Origin: Roseobacter litoralis Och 149
Lineage (GTDB): Bacteria; Pseudomonadota; Alphaproteobacteria; Rhodobacterales; Rhodobacteraceae
Length of the DNA: 64,000 nucleotides
Assembly: GCF_000154785.2 (NCBI RefSeq)
Contig: NC_015730.1
Span: forward strand, 4,363,501-4,427,500
Reading direction: 5' to 3'
Below the pieces are notes generated by a model. It did no database searches and was not told where the DNA came from. It worked only from the letters and a program-made list of their open reading frames with translations. This document shows, one piece after another, positions 18,293 to 27,038 of this stretch. Both the position numbers and the translations under genes were made by a program. Position 1 is the first letter of the stretch. Each line of letters begins with the position of its first letter.

Positions 18293-19137
18293 TGCTTGAG
18301 TGCTCCGAAAGTCAGGCCGCGCACCAGAAACCGCTGGATCGAAATACCCAACACGATGGGTGGTATGGCAGCGATCAGGCCAAGAGCGGCCTTGGCCCCG
18401 TAAAGCTGCCCCGAGGCGGCTGTCGCGAGAGAGTTCATATAGACGGGAATGGTCGTCCATTCCTTGCGTGTCAGCAGCAGCGCGATCAGGTAATCCGACC
18501 AGTTCAGGATAAAGATGAACAGCGCTGTGGACGCTACGGCAGAGGCCACGATGGGCAGCACGATCTGGCGGAATGCCTCAAAGGGGGTGCAGCCCTCGAC
18601 GATGGCGGCCTCCTCTATCTCGCGGGGCAGCTCGTCGAAATAGGCCTTCATCAACCAGTAGGAAAACGGCAGCGTCACGATGCCATAAATCAGCGACAGC
18701 CCCCACCACGTATCAATCATGCCCAGAAAAGCCCACATGATCATCACCGGGATCATCACGGCGAGGGGCGGAAAGATGCGTAGCTGCAAAAGTGACAAAC
18801 CGATGCTCTGCGCGATTTTCTCACGGCTGACGGCGTAGGCGGCAGCCGTACCGCACACCACCGCGATCAGCGTGCCGACCACCGAGGTCAGCAGCGAAGC
18901 AAAGAGCGGCCCCCAGACTGTGCGGTCCAGACCGACCGGTTGATCCGGGCTTTGCCCTGTGAACACATAGCGGAAATTGTCCCACGTGGGATCCTTGGGC
19001 AGAAAGGTCAGGCCCCCGGCCGCAGAGGTCCACTCAGCCGCCGGTTTGAACGCCATCGTTGCCATCCATGAGATCGGCAAAAACGCGATTGCGGCGAAAA
19101 GGGCGACCGCGAGGGTGCGCAGGAAAAGTCCGGTCAT
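18289..19137 (-). CDS. Sugar ABC transporter permease (MalG type)
   Basis: This is a 282-residue partner permease with about six membrane helices and the EAA loop AAIVEGCTPFEAFRQIVLP. It is separated from the binding-protein gene by 66 bases that contain a GC-rich hairpin, so transporter subunits are probably made in smaller amounts than the binding protein. Confidence 0.9.
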   Translation of the reverse strand: MTGLFLRTLAVALFAAIAFLPISWMATMAFKPAAEWTSAAGGLTFLPKDPTWDNFRYVFTGQSPDQPVGLDRTVWGPLFASLLTSVVGTLIAVVCGTAAAYAVSREKIAQSIGLSLLQLRIFPPLAVMIPVMIMWAFLGMIDTWWGLSLIYGIVTLPFSYWLMKAYFDELPREIEEAAIVEGCTPFEAFRQIVLPIVASAVASTALFIFILNWSDYLIALLLTRKEWTTIPVYMNSLATAASGQLYGAKAALGLIAAIPPIVLGISIQRFLVRGLTFGALKQ

Positions 19138-19170
19138 CGGCGACTCCGGGTCATTAGGTTGGGGGTGTGT

Positions 19171-19192
19171 CCCCGGACCGCGCGGCCCGGGG
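19171..19192 (-). terminator. Attenuator-like hairpin after binding-protein gene
   Basis: CCCCGGaCCGC and GCGGcCCGGGG form an inverted repeat with a single mismatch. It lies 12 bases past the binding-protein stop and before the first permease gene. There is no U-tract. It probably lets the binding protein be made in excess over the membrane subunits. Confidence 0.45.
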
Positions 19193-19203
19193 TAAGGGAT
19201 CGG

Positions 19204-20799
19204 TTATTCGACGATGGTCGGCCAGGCGGCCCGGCTCGCCTGAATGACCGGGATCATCTTGTCCTCGCCCTTGCGCCGGATCGTCCGCTCCCATTTGCGC
19301 TGCGCCGATTTCATGGCATCCTCGGGTGATTTTTGCCCGGTGAGGGCGGCCTGCAACTCTTCGTCCAGCGCGGTATCCAAGGCTGTCTGTCCAGCAAAGT
19401 TGATCGTCGGCGCGGAGCGTGCAATCGTCTCGCGGATCGCGTCCATCATATAGGGGTGATAGGTTTCCTCCACGAAGGGTTCCGAGAAGTTTGCCTTCTG
19501 GAAGGGATCGAAATACCCGGCGGGGTTGCCCGCCATCCATGAATAGGTCCGCGTGGAACTGAGCCACTGCAGGAAAAGGTATGCGGCCTCCGGGTTGGCG
19601 CTGCGCGAGCTGACGGTACCGGTGATGTTGTAATAGATCACCGACCGGCGCACGAGGCCGTCGTCATGCTGCACACCCGGCGGGGCATGGGCCGACAACA
19701 TACCCGCCGCAGGGCTTGCAGGGGTGCCGTCCGCGTTCATCCGGTCCACGAATTTGGTCACGTTGGTGTAGGTGGTCAGATGCGGTGTCTGGCCGGACCC
19801 GATACCGGAATACCCTTCGGCATAGGTCCAGGACAGCGCATCCGGATGCGCCCACTCTCGCGTGGCGACATATTCGGTCGCCGCCTTGATTGCCTGATCG
19901 GTATCGAGGTTGGGGCGACCGTCTTCGTCGAACCAATACATATTGGGCACGGCCTGTGCTGCGAAGCGCGCATAGAACCGGGGCAGACCCCAGAACGGAG
20001 CCATATCGTTGCCATTGCCGTAAATCGGCGTGCCGCCCAGACCGGTCCGCCCCGTGAAAAACGCGCTGATGTTGTCGCTTTCTTCCCATGTGGTGGGTGG
20101 GGCGAGGGCGCGACCATTGGCGGCCTCGTAATCGGCACCGTGCTCTTCGAAATAATTCGCGTTGTAGACCCAAGTCTGGAAATCGCCATCCAGCGAAGCG
20201 CCGTAATAATCACCACCGTATTTATACAGCAGCTCCGCCGTTTGTGCCGTGGGCGTGCCGCGTTCCTCATCGGCCCAGTCAGGCTGATGTTTGGCGACGA
20301 ACTCGTTGAGGTTCATCGCCCCGCCGGATTCCACCAGATCGCCAAGGCTGTTCCAAGGGTGGGTGTAGATATCAAAGGCACCCGATTGCGTCGTCACGTC
20401 CTGCAACACGCGCTTCCAGATGTCACCTGCGGGCGCGCCTATGATCTCGATCTCAACGCCTGTTTCGGCTTCCCAAACCTCCTTGACCGAAGGGCCAGAG
20501 GGGAAAGGCTGCGTGATTTGACCGATGGCACCGTCGGTCAGAAGCATGGTGATCTTGGCCGGTGCCGTACCGTCAGCGACCATTTTCTTCATCGCCTCAA
20601 TGGCTCGGCCTTCAGACATGGATTCGTCATATTGAAACCGCTCCGCACCGGGAAAGCCGGTGGGCCCACCAGTCATGCCGGAGGCTAAACTGGATGCATG
20701 TGCCGGGCGCAGAAAGCGTGGATTGAGGCCAATCGCACCGAGCGCTGTCATGGTGGCAGCACCGCGCATTAAGCTGCGTCGTGTCATAGTGTTTTTCAT
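19204..20799 (-). CDS. Extracellular solute-binding protein, sugar/polyol ABC importer, Tat-exported
   Basis: This 531-residue family-1 binding protein has an N-terminal twin-arginine signal (TRRSLMRGAATMTALGAIG) ending in AHA, so it is exported folded through Tat. It is larger than common sugar-binding proteins (about 400-450) and close in size to the GlpV-type polyol binders. It is the first gene of the minus-strand operon. The promoter region upstream contains an AAACGTTT operator. Confidence 0.88.
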   Translation of the reverse strand: MKNTMTRRSLMRGAATMTALGAIGLNPRFLRPAHASSLASGMTGGPTGFPGAERFQYDESMSEGRAIEAMKKMVADGTAPAKITMLLTDGAIGQITQPFPSGPSVKEVWEAETGVEIEIIGAPAGDIWKRVLQDVTTQSGAFDIYTHPWNSLGDLVESGGAMNLNEFVAKHQPDWADEERGTPTAQTAELLYKYGGDYYGASLDGDFQTWVYNANYFEEHGADYEAANGRALAPPTTWEESDNISAFFTGRTGLGGTPIYGNGNDMAPFWGLPRFYARFAAQAVPNMYWFDEDGRPNLDTDQAIKAATEYVATREWAHPDALSWTYAEGYSGIGSGQTPHLTTYTNVTKFVDRMNADGTPASPAAGMLSAHAPPGVQHDDGLVRRSVIYYNITGTVSSRSANPEAAYLFLQWLSSTRTYSWMAGNPAGYFDPFQKANFSEPFVEETYHPYMMDAIRETIARSAPTINFAGQTALDTALDEELQAALTGQKSPEDAMKSAQRKWERTIRRKGEDKMIPVIQASRAAWPTIVE

Positions 20800-20849
20800 A
20801 TTGGTCCCTCCCCGGACATTGGCGGCGAAAGCGACTCGCCGCTTCTTTA

Positions 20850-20878
20850 CGGTATGAGGAAACGTTTACATACGTCAA
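20850..20878 (-). promoter_or_regulatory. Promoter with embedded LacI-type operator for the sugar import operon
   Basis: On the minus strand TTGACG (20873-20878) is followed after 17 bases by a weak -10 box ATACCG (20850-20855). The palindrome AAACGTTT (20860-20867) lies between them, where a bound repressor would block RNA polymerase. The 12-base string AAACGTTTACAT here is repeated in the divergent promoter region. Confidence 0.55.
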
Positions 20879-21004
20879 GTGTGCAAACTAGACGCTAATA
20901 CTGAGGTGCGAGAATTTTGGGGATAGCAGAACAAATAACACACTAAAATATAGTCCATTTTCAGTAGTTTACCAATTTGATCTCTGAGAGGTTAAGGGAT
21001 CATC

Positions 21005-21050
21005 TTGACAGATAGGCGTCAATTTCGCCTACTCATTAAAGAAAACGTTT
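21005..21050 (+). promoter_or_regulatory. Promoter and LacI-type operator for the sugar catabolic genes
   Basis: TTGACA at 21005-21010 is a consensus -35 box; the -10 box near 21028-21035 is poor. AAACGTTT at 21043-21050 lies just downstream, around the expected transcription start, and continues with ACAT exactly as in the partner site. The nearby LacI gene is the obvious candidate regulator. Confidence 0.5.
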
Positions 21051-21103
21051 ACATTACATATTGTTTCTCGGAACTGGGGAACGCTTCAACGGGAGGAAGA
21101 AAA

Positions 21104-22159
21104 GTGAAAACAATCAAAGGACCGGGTCTGTTTCTGGGGCAATTTGCAGGGGATGAGGCGCCATTCAATAGCCTGCCTGCGATTTCGAAGTGGTGTGCCG
21201 ATTCGGGGTTTGAAGCGATTCAGCTGCCGATGTGGGACCAGCGTTTCATTGACGTGCAGAAAGCTGCGGACTCCAAGGATTATGCGGACGAGCTTGTCGG
21301 CATCGCCAAGGAGAATGGCGTCGTCATTTGCGACACGGCCAGCCACATTCAGGGTCAGCTTTGCGCTGTACACCCGGCTTATGACACTTGGATGGACGGT
21401 TTGTGTCCGCCCGAAGTGCGCGGCAATCGCAAAGCGCGGCAGGAATGGGCCGTGGGCCAGCTAAAGGCTTGCGCACATGCCTCCAAAAACATGGGGCTGA
21501 CGGAACACGCGACATTCTCCGGCGCGCTGGCCTGGCCGTTCTGGTATCCCTTTCCGCAGCGTGATGGTGCCCTGATCGACGAGGCATTCAGCGAACTGGC
21601 CCGAATCTGGACACCCATTCTGGATGTGTATGAAGAATGCGGCGTCGACTTGTGTTTCGAGATTCACCCGACAGAAGATCTGTTCGACGGTATCACCTTT
21701 GAGATGTTTCTGGAAAAGACCGGCAACCACAACCGCTGCCACATCAACTATGACGCCAGCCATTTCGTGAAACAGGGCCTCGACTATGTCCAGTTCATCG
21801 ATTTCTACCATGAGCGGATCAAGATGTTCCACGTCAAGGATTCCGAATTCAATCCGACCGGCAAACAGGGCTTCCTGTCAGGCTATCAACCCTGGCTGAA
21901 ACGTGCAGCGCGCGACCGCAGCCTTGGGGACGGCCAGACCGATTTCGGAGCTATCTTCTCGAAACTAACCGAATATGACTTCGACGGCTGGGCGGTCTAC
22001 GAATGGGAAGACTGCATCGAACATCCAGAGGATGCGGCCCCCAAAGGTGCTCAGTTCATCCGCAATCAAATCCGCCGGGTGACCGATAAAACCTTCGACG
22101 ATTTTGCCGGTGGCAAGGGCGACACCTCCGGGGTGCGCGCCATCCTCGGGTTGGAGTAA
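21104..22159 (+). CDS. Sugar phosphate isomerase/epimerase (TIM-barrel, AP-endonuclease-2-like)
   Basis: This 351-residue xylose-isomerase-like barrel has metal-ligand segments FEIHPTEDLFDG, NYDASHF and FHVKDSEF. It would isomerise or epimerise a free sugar or keto-sugar in the cytoplasm. GTG at 21104 is preceded by GGGAGGA at a good distance; the frame is open upstream from a TTG in the promoter, which is not a likely start. It is first in a plus-strand operon with Gfo/Idh/MocA, DUF4432 and LacI genes. Confidence 0.85.
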   Translation: MKTIKGPGLFLGQFAGDEAPFNSLPAISKWCADSGFEAIQLPMWDQRFIDVQKAADSKDYADELVGIAKENGVVICDTASHIQGQLCAVHPAYDTWMDGLCPPEVRGNRKARQEWAVGQLKACAHASKNMGLTEHATFSGALAWPFWYPFPQRDGALIDEAFSELARIWTPILDVYEECGVDLCFEIHPTEDLFDGITFEMFLEKTGNHNRCHINYDASHFVKQGLDYVQFIDFYHERIKMFHVKDSEFNPTGKQGFLSGYQPWLKRAARDRSLGDGQTDFGAIFSKLTEYDFDGWAVYEWEDCIEHPEDAAPKGAQFIRNQIRRVTDKTFDDFAGGKGDTSGVRAILGLE

Positions 22160-22163
22160 GCCC

Positions 22164-23351
22164 ATGGCGATTGAATCATTCGGAGCCTCAGGCGCGGCCA
22201 AGCGGCTGCGGCTGGGCATGGTCGGCGGCGGGCAGGGCGCGTTCATCGGTGCGGTGCACCGTATGGCGGCCCGGCTCGACGACAAATTCATGCTGGTGGC
22301 GGGTGCGCTTTCGGCAGATGCCGAGCGGGCGCGGGCGTCGGGGGCTGAACTGGGCCTTGACCCCGAACGTACCTATGACAGCTGGACGGACATGCTGGAA
22401 AAGGAAGCCGCCCGCAAAGATGGCATTGATGTTGTGTCGATCGTGACACCGAACCACTTGCACTATGACATCGCAAAGGCATTCCTGCAAAAGGGCATCC
22501 ACGTCATCTGCGACAAACCGATGACCGTGACACTGGAAGAATCCCTCGATCTGGTCAGAACTGCGGACGCGTCCGGGGCAGTGTTCGTGCTGACCCAGAA
22601 CAACACCGGCTATCCGCTGGTACGTCAGGCGCGCAAGATGGTGGCGGACGGAACCCTCGGGGACCTTCAGGTGATCCGCACGTCCTATGTTCAGGACTGG
22701 CTGACCACCGCGCTGGACGCCGAGGGTCAGAAGCAGGCGGCTTGGCGCACCGATCCCGCGCAGGCCGGGGCCGGTGGATCCATCGGCGACATCGGTGTGC
22801 ACGCCTTCAACCTTGCAGCTTTCATCTCGGGATTGGAGCTGGAGGAGGTCTGCGCCGACATGCGTTCTTATGTGCCGGGTCGGCAGTTGGACGACAACGC
22901 GAACGTCCTGCTGCGTTATAAGGGCGGTGCCACGGGGACGCTCTGGACCTCGCAGGTGGCGCCGGGCAACTACAACCGTCTGTCCATCGGAATCTATGGC
23001 ACCAAGGGCGGGTTGGAATGGGTCGGCGAGGACAACGACAACCTCTACTATACGCCATTTGGCGAACCGACCCGCTGCATAACGCGCGGGGGTCCGGGGG
23101 CGATGGACGTGGCCAATGCGGCAACCCGAATGCCACCCCGCCACCCTGAGGGCTATATCGAAGGGTTCGGCAACGTCTATTCGAACGCGGCTGAAGTCAT
23201 CTGGGCCACCAAGGAAGCGCGTGACCCTGACCCGATGGCGACGGACGTACCCACGGTGCGCGACGGGGCCAAGGGCCTTGCCTTCATCGAAGCCTGTGTA
23301 CGCTCGGCCAAAGACGGGGCAAACTGGCAAAAGGTTGCGGCGGTCGACTGA
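22164..23351 (+). CDS. Gfo/Idh/MocA family oxidoreductase
   Basis: This 395-residue NAD(P)-dependent sugar dehydrogenase has the N-terminal Rossmann motif LGMVGGGQGAFIGAVH. ICDKPMTVTLEES corresponds to the EKP motif with Asp in place of Glu, and NTGYPLVRQARKM follows. A C-terminal alpha/beta substrate domain completes it. It oxidises a ring hydroxyl of a sugar or inositol-like substrate. ATG at 22164 has GGAG eight bases upstream and follows the isomerase stop by four bases, so the two are coupled. Confidence 0.88.
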   Translation: MAIESFGASGAAKRLRLGMVGGGQGAFIGAVHRMAARLDDKFMLVAGALSADAERARASGAELGLDPERTYDSWTDMLEKEAARKDGIDVVSIVTPNHLHYDIAKAFLQKGIHVICDKPMTVTLEESLDLVRTADASGAVFVLTQNNTGYPLVRQARKMVADGTLGDLQVIRTSYVQDWLTTALDAEGQKQAAWRTDPAQAGAGGSIGDIGVHAFNLAAFISGLELEEVCADMRSYVPGRQLDDNANVLLRYKGGATGTLWTSQVAPGNYNRLSIGIYGTKGGLEWVGEDNDNLYYTPFGEPTRCITRGGPGAMDVANAATRMPPRHPEGYIEGFGNVYSNAAEVIWATKEARDPDPMATDVPTVRDGAKGLAFIEACVRSAKDGANWQKVAAVD

Positions 23352-23414
23352 CGTGCCGCTTTGACGTCGCGCCGATCTCCCGGCGGCGCGGCGTCGCATT
23401 CGCGAAAGGGTGCC

Positions 23415-24392
23415 ATGGACATCAACGAAATCACGCGTCGTTCCGCACATGGGCGCGCTCTTGCCGATCTGAAACTTGTGACCGTCGCGGATGGTCCGGG
23501 CACCGGCGGCAGGTTGCTGCAACTGCGCACGCCCGCCGGGCTTGCCGCCGATATCGCCCTTGACCGCGGGGGTGATCTTCTTCGCCTGTCGTGGAAAGGC
23601 CGCGAGGTTGGCTGGCATTCTGCCGCCATGGCCCCGCATCCCTCGCCCAATACGGACGCCGAACATGGTCTTGGATTTCTGCGCGGATTTGATGGTTTCA
23701 TCGTCACATGCGGATTGGACCACCACGGCCTGCCTGCCGAGACGTCCGCAGACGACGCTTGCTATCCGCCGCGCGATGTTCACGTACACCCTTTGCATGG
23801 GCGCATTTCGACCGCCCGCGCTGATCTTGTTACCAAAGAGATCGACTGGCAGGCCGGCGAAATCGTGATACGTCTGGTGATCCGCCAGACATCCGTCTTT
23901 GGCGAAAACTTCGAATTGCAGCGGGACTATCGCTTTGCCCTTGAGCAGGGCGATATCATATTGACCGACCGCGTCACCAACCGCGGATTTCGCCCTGCCC
24001 GCCATGGTATTCTATATCATGTGAACGTCGGCTTTCCGGTTCTCTGCGAGACCGCGCGTCTTACCGGAGAGCACTGGGAATTGGCCAAGCTGATGGAGAT
24101 GGGCGCGCTCCCGAAAGATGACCATGTCGAGAATGTCGATGTTGCGCCGTCACCCCCGGATGGTCAGATCGGACTGAGGGGCGGGGGTGTCGATCTGTCG
24201 TTGCGCTATGATCCGTCCTGCCTGCCCGTCACGGCGCTGTGGCGTGCTTTCCAGTCCGGGACCTATGCGCTTGGGCTCGAACCACAAACGGATCTTTCAG
24301 ATAAAGGTACGGCATTGCTGGCAGCCGGTGAAGAGAGGGGCTATAGGTTGCATATTTCTGTTCAGGACACACAAGAGGATGTGCTGCCCTGA
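23415..24392 (+). CDS. DUF4432 family protein (galactose-mutarotase-like fold)
   Basis: This 325-residue protein resembles the DUF4432/aldose-1-epimerase-like family; the HGRIS and GILYHVNVGFP regions are typical. These proteins probably bind or epimerise free sugars. The start at ATG 23415 is preceded by AAAGGG. It lies in the sugar operon 63 bases after the Gfo/Idh/MocA gene. Its exact reaction is unknown. Confidence 0.8.
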   Translation: MDINEITRRSAHGRALADLKLVTVADGPGTGGRLLQLRTPAGLAADIALDRGGDLLRLSWKGREVGWHSAAMAPHPSPNTDAEHGLGFLRGFDGFIVTCGLDHHGLPAETSADDACYPPRDVHVHPLHGRISTARADLVTKEIDWQAGEIVIRLVIRQTSVFGENFELQRDYRFALEQGDIILTDRVTNRGFRPARHGILYHVNVGFPVLCETARLTGEHWELAKLMEMGALPKDDHVENVDVAPSPPDGQIGLRGGGVDLSLRYDPSCLPVTALWRAFQSGTYALGLEPQTDLSDKGTALLAAGEERGYRLHISVQDTQEDVLP

Positions 24393-24416
24393 AAAACACG
24401 AAAGGCTGCGCACGAT

Positions 24417-25409
24417 ATGACCTCTCCCAGCGGCAAGGCTTCGATCAAGGATGTGGCGCGCGCGGCCGGGGTGTCCATCGCCAGTGTCAGCCGTGCCATG
24501 AATGCAGGAACGGGCGGTGTCTCGGCGGCTACCCGCGCCAAGGTCGAAAAAGCGGCGGCTGAGCTGAACTACAGCCCCTCATGGGTCGGACAGGCATTGC
24601 GTGGGCAGACCAATGATACCTATGCGATGATCATATCCTCGATCCAGAACAACTTCTTTTCCGCAGTCGCCTGGGAGATCGAACGCAGGTTGAATGATCA
24701 GGGCGCCGCGATGCTGCTGTTCAATTCGAACGAAGATCCGGCGCTGCAAGACAGGTGCCTGCGCGAAGTGACCTCGAGGCAAGTTGCAGGGGTCTTTCTG
24801 CTATGTGCGGTCGATAGTCCCGGATTGACGGTGTTGGCCAAACATACATCTGTTTTGTTCATCAACCGGCGTGTCGACTCCATGCCTGATATTCCCTTTG
24901 TCGGCATCGATGATCGATCCGCAGCCACCGAAGTGGCGCGCGCCGTGCTGCGTGAAAAGCCCGACCGCATCGGTTTGATCCATGGCCCGCAACGTTCAGC
25001 CACCAGCAGGGTTCGACTGGAAGGTTTCCTGTCAGCTTTCGCCGCTGGTGGGCGTCCGATGCAGCCCGCTGATATGGTTGAAGCAGAGCTGTCGATGGAA
25101 TCCGGATATGACGCCGCACGCCGCTTGTTCAATGAGGGCAACTTCGATGCGCTCGTTTGTGGCAATGATCAGATAGCCTACGGTGCCTACCGCCGTTGTC
25201 GTGAGATAGGGCTGACCATACCGGGTGATGCTGCGATATATGGTTTTGACGATAATCCGTTGAACCAATGGCTGGCACCGTGGCTCAACACGGTCAGCGT
25301 ACCTCATATTCGTTTCGCAGAAGAGGCCGTTCAGGGCATGGCGATGCTGATCGATGGAAAGCGGCCCCAAGACGCAATCCTTCCCTATGATCTTCTTCTG
25401 CGGCGCTAG
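24417..25409 (+). CDS. LacI-family transcriptional regulator
   Basis: This is a 330-residue repressor with an N-terminal LacI helix-turn-helix (ASIKDVARAAGVSIASVSRA) and a periplasmic-binding-protein-like effector domain (FVGIDDRSA, YGFDDNP). It closes the plus-strand sugar operon and probably controls both divergent transcripts through the two AAACGTTT operators at 20860 and 21043. The effector would be a pathway sugar or sugar acid. Confidence 0.92.
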   Translation: MTSPSGKASIKDVARAAGVSIASVSRAMNAGTGGVSAATRAKVEKAAAELNYSPSWVGQALRGQTNDTYAMIISSIQNNFFSAVAWEIERRLNDQGAAMLLFNSNEDPALQDRCLREVTSRQVAGVFLLCAVDSPGLTVLAKHTSVLFINRRVDSMPDIPFVGIDDRSAATEVARAVLREKPDRIGLIHGPQRSATSRVRLEGFLSAFAAGGRPMQPADMVEAELSMESGYDAARRLFNEGNFDALVCGNDQIAYGAYRRCREIGLTIPGDAAIYGFDDNPLNQWLAPWLNTVSVPHIRFAEEAVQGMAMLIDGKRPQDAILPYDLLLRR

Positions 25410-25571
25410 GCTGAAACGGTCCGAACACGCGGCGGCTGGCAGGTGCACTGCTTTTGCGGATTGCAGCGCACGCGCCACAGAACGACACCGCGCTTCTGTC
25501 CAAAAAGGGACCATTCGCGCCTGATAGATCAGGTTTGTGTTCTTGATCACAGGTCTGGTAGAAAACGGCCC

Positions 25572-26462
25572 ATGCCCCGCCGATACGCTGAAATTTATCC
25601 GTCTTCGCCGCTGCTGAACAGTGATGCCATGCGTCATGTTTCGGCGGCAGCTTTGATGTCCGTCCGCTATTTTCAAGCCGAACCTGACAGCATGCCAGAG
25701 GAGGTTTTTGCGGAACACCATGTGCTGTTGAACCTGTGCGATACGCCGCACCGTGTTCAGAACACGCGGGACGGCGAAATGCGCGATTTCACGTTCTACA
25801 AAGACGAAATCATCGTCACGCCAGCGGGAATGAAATCGGGATGGCGTTGGTTCGGTCAATCCGATGTAATCGTCGTGACGCTGGATCCAGCAAAGGTAAA
25901 AAAGTTCGCGCAGAGCGAGTTGGGCATCATTCTGGACACACAGCAGTTTGCTGATCTCCCGCAGTTCAGTGATGCCGATCTATGTGCTGCGGGTGTTATG
26001 CTGCGCGATGCGCTTGAGAGCGACGATTTGACCTCCGGTGTGATGTTTGAGGCCATGAGCCGCGTCTTGCTGGTGAAACTTTTGCAACGATACGGTCAGA
26101 AACGTCCCGAAGAGATGGCGCTGTCTGCCCGCTTCACATCGGATCACTACGGGCAGGTGCTTGGGTTTATCCGCGCCAATCTGGACCGTACGATTTCGGT
26201 TGATGATCTGGCTGGTGAAGTTGGCATGTCGCCGTCGCACTTCGGCAGGGTGTTCAAGGAAACGCTGGGTCAGACGCCGATGCAATATGTTCTGGCCTAC
26301 CGGATCGAAAAGGCCGTCGAGATGATGAAAGACGCAAGTCTCCCGCTGGGCAGTATCGCGCTCGATTGCGGTTTTGCGGATCAGGCGCATTTTTCGCGCA
26401 GCTTCAAGCAAATCACAGGCCAGACCCCGTGCCAGTATCGCGCGTTATCGGCGCGTAATTAA
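25572..26462 (+). CDS. AraC-family transcriptional regulator
   Basis: This 296-residue protein has a divergent N-terminal sensor domain and a C-terminal AraC double helix-turn-helix (ISVDDLAGEVGMSPSHFGRV and IALDCGFADQAHFSRSFKQ). ATG at 25572 was preferred to an upstream ATG at 25443 because the extra 43 residues look non-coding. No ligand is suggested by the domain. It may act on the short hydrolase-like fragment that follows or elsewhere. Confidence 0.88.
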   Translation: MPRRYAEIYPSSPLLNSDAMRHVSAAALMSVRYFQAEPDSMPEEVFAEHHVLLNLCDTPHRVQNTRDGEMRDFTFYKDEIIVTPAGMKSGWRWFGQSDVIVVTLDPAKVKKFAQSELGIILDTQQFADLPQFSDADLCAAGVMLRDALESDDLTSGVMFEAMSRVLLVKLLQRYGQKRPEEMALSARFTSDHYGQVLGFIRANLDRTISVDDLAGEVGMSPSHFGRVFKETLGQTPMQYVLAYRIEKAVEMMKDASLPLGSIALDCGFADQAHFSRSFKQITGQTPCQYRALSARN

Positions 26463-26625
26463 AAAGCCGCGCGTGATCTGCACGTCAAATTGATTTCGTG
26501 CTCTCTGAAAGAAAAGCAGAATCCTACAAAAACCGAGCTGCCCGGTTTAATGAATTGCGGACGATGCGCTGTATTTCCTGTGTCGTCGGGCAAGACGCCC
26601 AAACGCTGTCACAGGAGGGACTGAG

Positions 26626-26826
26626 ATGAAAAACTTCGCCTTGACGGCCGCCGCTGTTGTGCAGGTTAAAACCAGCACTGTCCCCTTTGACAACGAAGGT
26701 GCGACCCTGCCCGGAACGCGCTATCTGCCAGAAGTGCATGACGGCTCCTTTCTGTCAGCGGGTGTCGTGACCGGCACGATTCCCGCCTATGAAAGTAGGC
26801 GGAACAACCCGGGTTGGGTTGGCTGA
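26626..26826 (+). pseudogene. Truncated alpha/beta-hydrolase-like gene fragment
   Basis: A strong ribosome-binding site (CAGGAGGGA) precedes ATG 26626. The 66-codon frame reads KNFALTAAAVVQVKT, then VPFDNEGATLPGTRYLPE and a VVTG segment. This resembles the signal peptide and first strands of secreted alpha/beta hydrolases, but the remainder, including the nucleophile Ser, His and Asp, is missing. It is probably a 5' remnant after deletion, although a true small protein cannot be ruled out. The region 26827-27038 shows no gene. Confidence 0.45.
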
Positions 26827-27038
26827 CGGACCTATCTTGCAGCGAACAATTGGGGGTCATCTGACACAGCCCCTCGCCTTGGTGCATTCCGAGACTGCTG
26901 CCATCCCGCACCGTGCGATTGCAGCCTTTGCAAGGAAACCAGACGGACAAGGCGCGGTAAAGGCCGTCTAGGGCGGGGCCTCGCGGGTGACTAAAAGTGT
27001 TTTTCGCCATCTCATTTGATGATAGCGACGGGCTTGGG

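Noticed and set aside
19666..20688. A 340-codon plus-strand frame
   Set aside because: It is opposite the Tat-exported binding-protein gene and has no recognisable features.
22188..24005. A 605-codon open frame on the minus strand
   Set aside because: It lies opposite the Gfo/Idh/MocA and DUF4432 genes, which have clear motifs and ribosome-binding sites. Long antisense frames are common in G+C-rich DNA, and its translation shows no domain.
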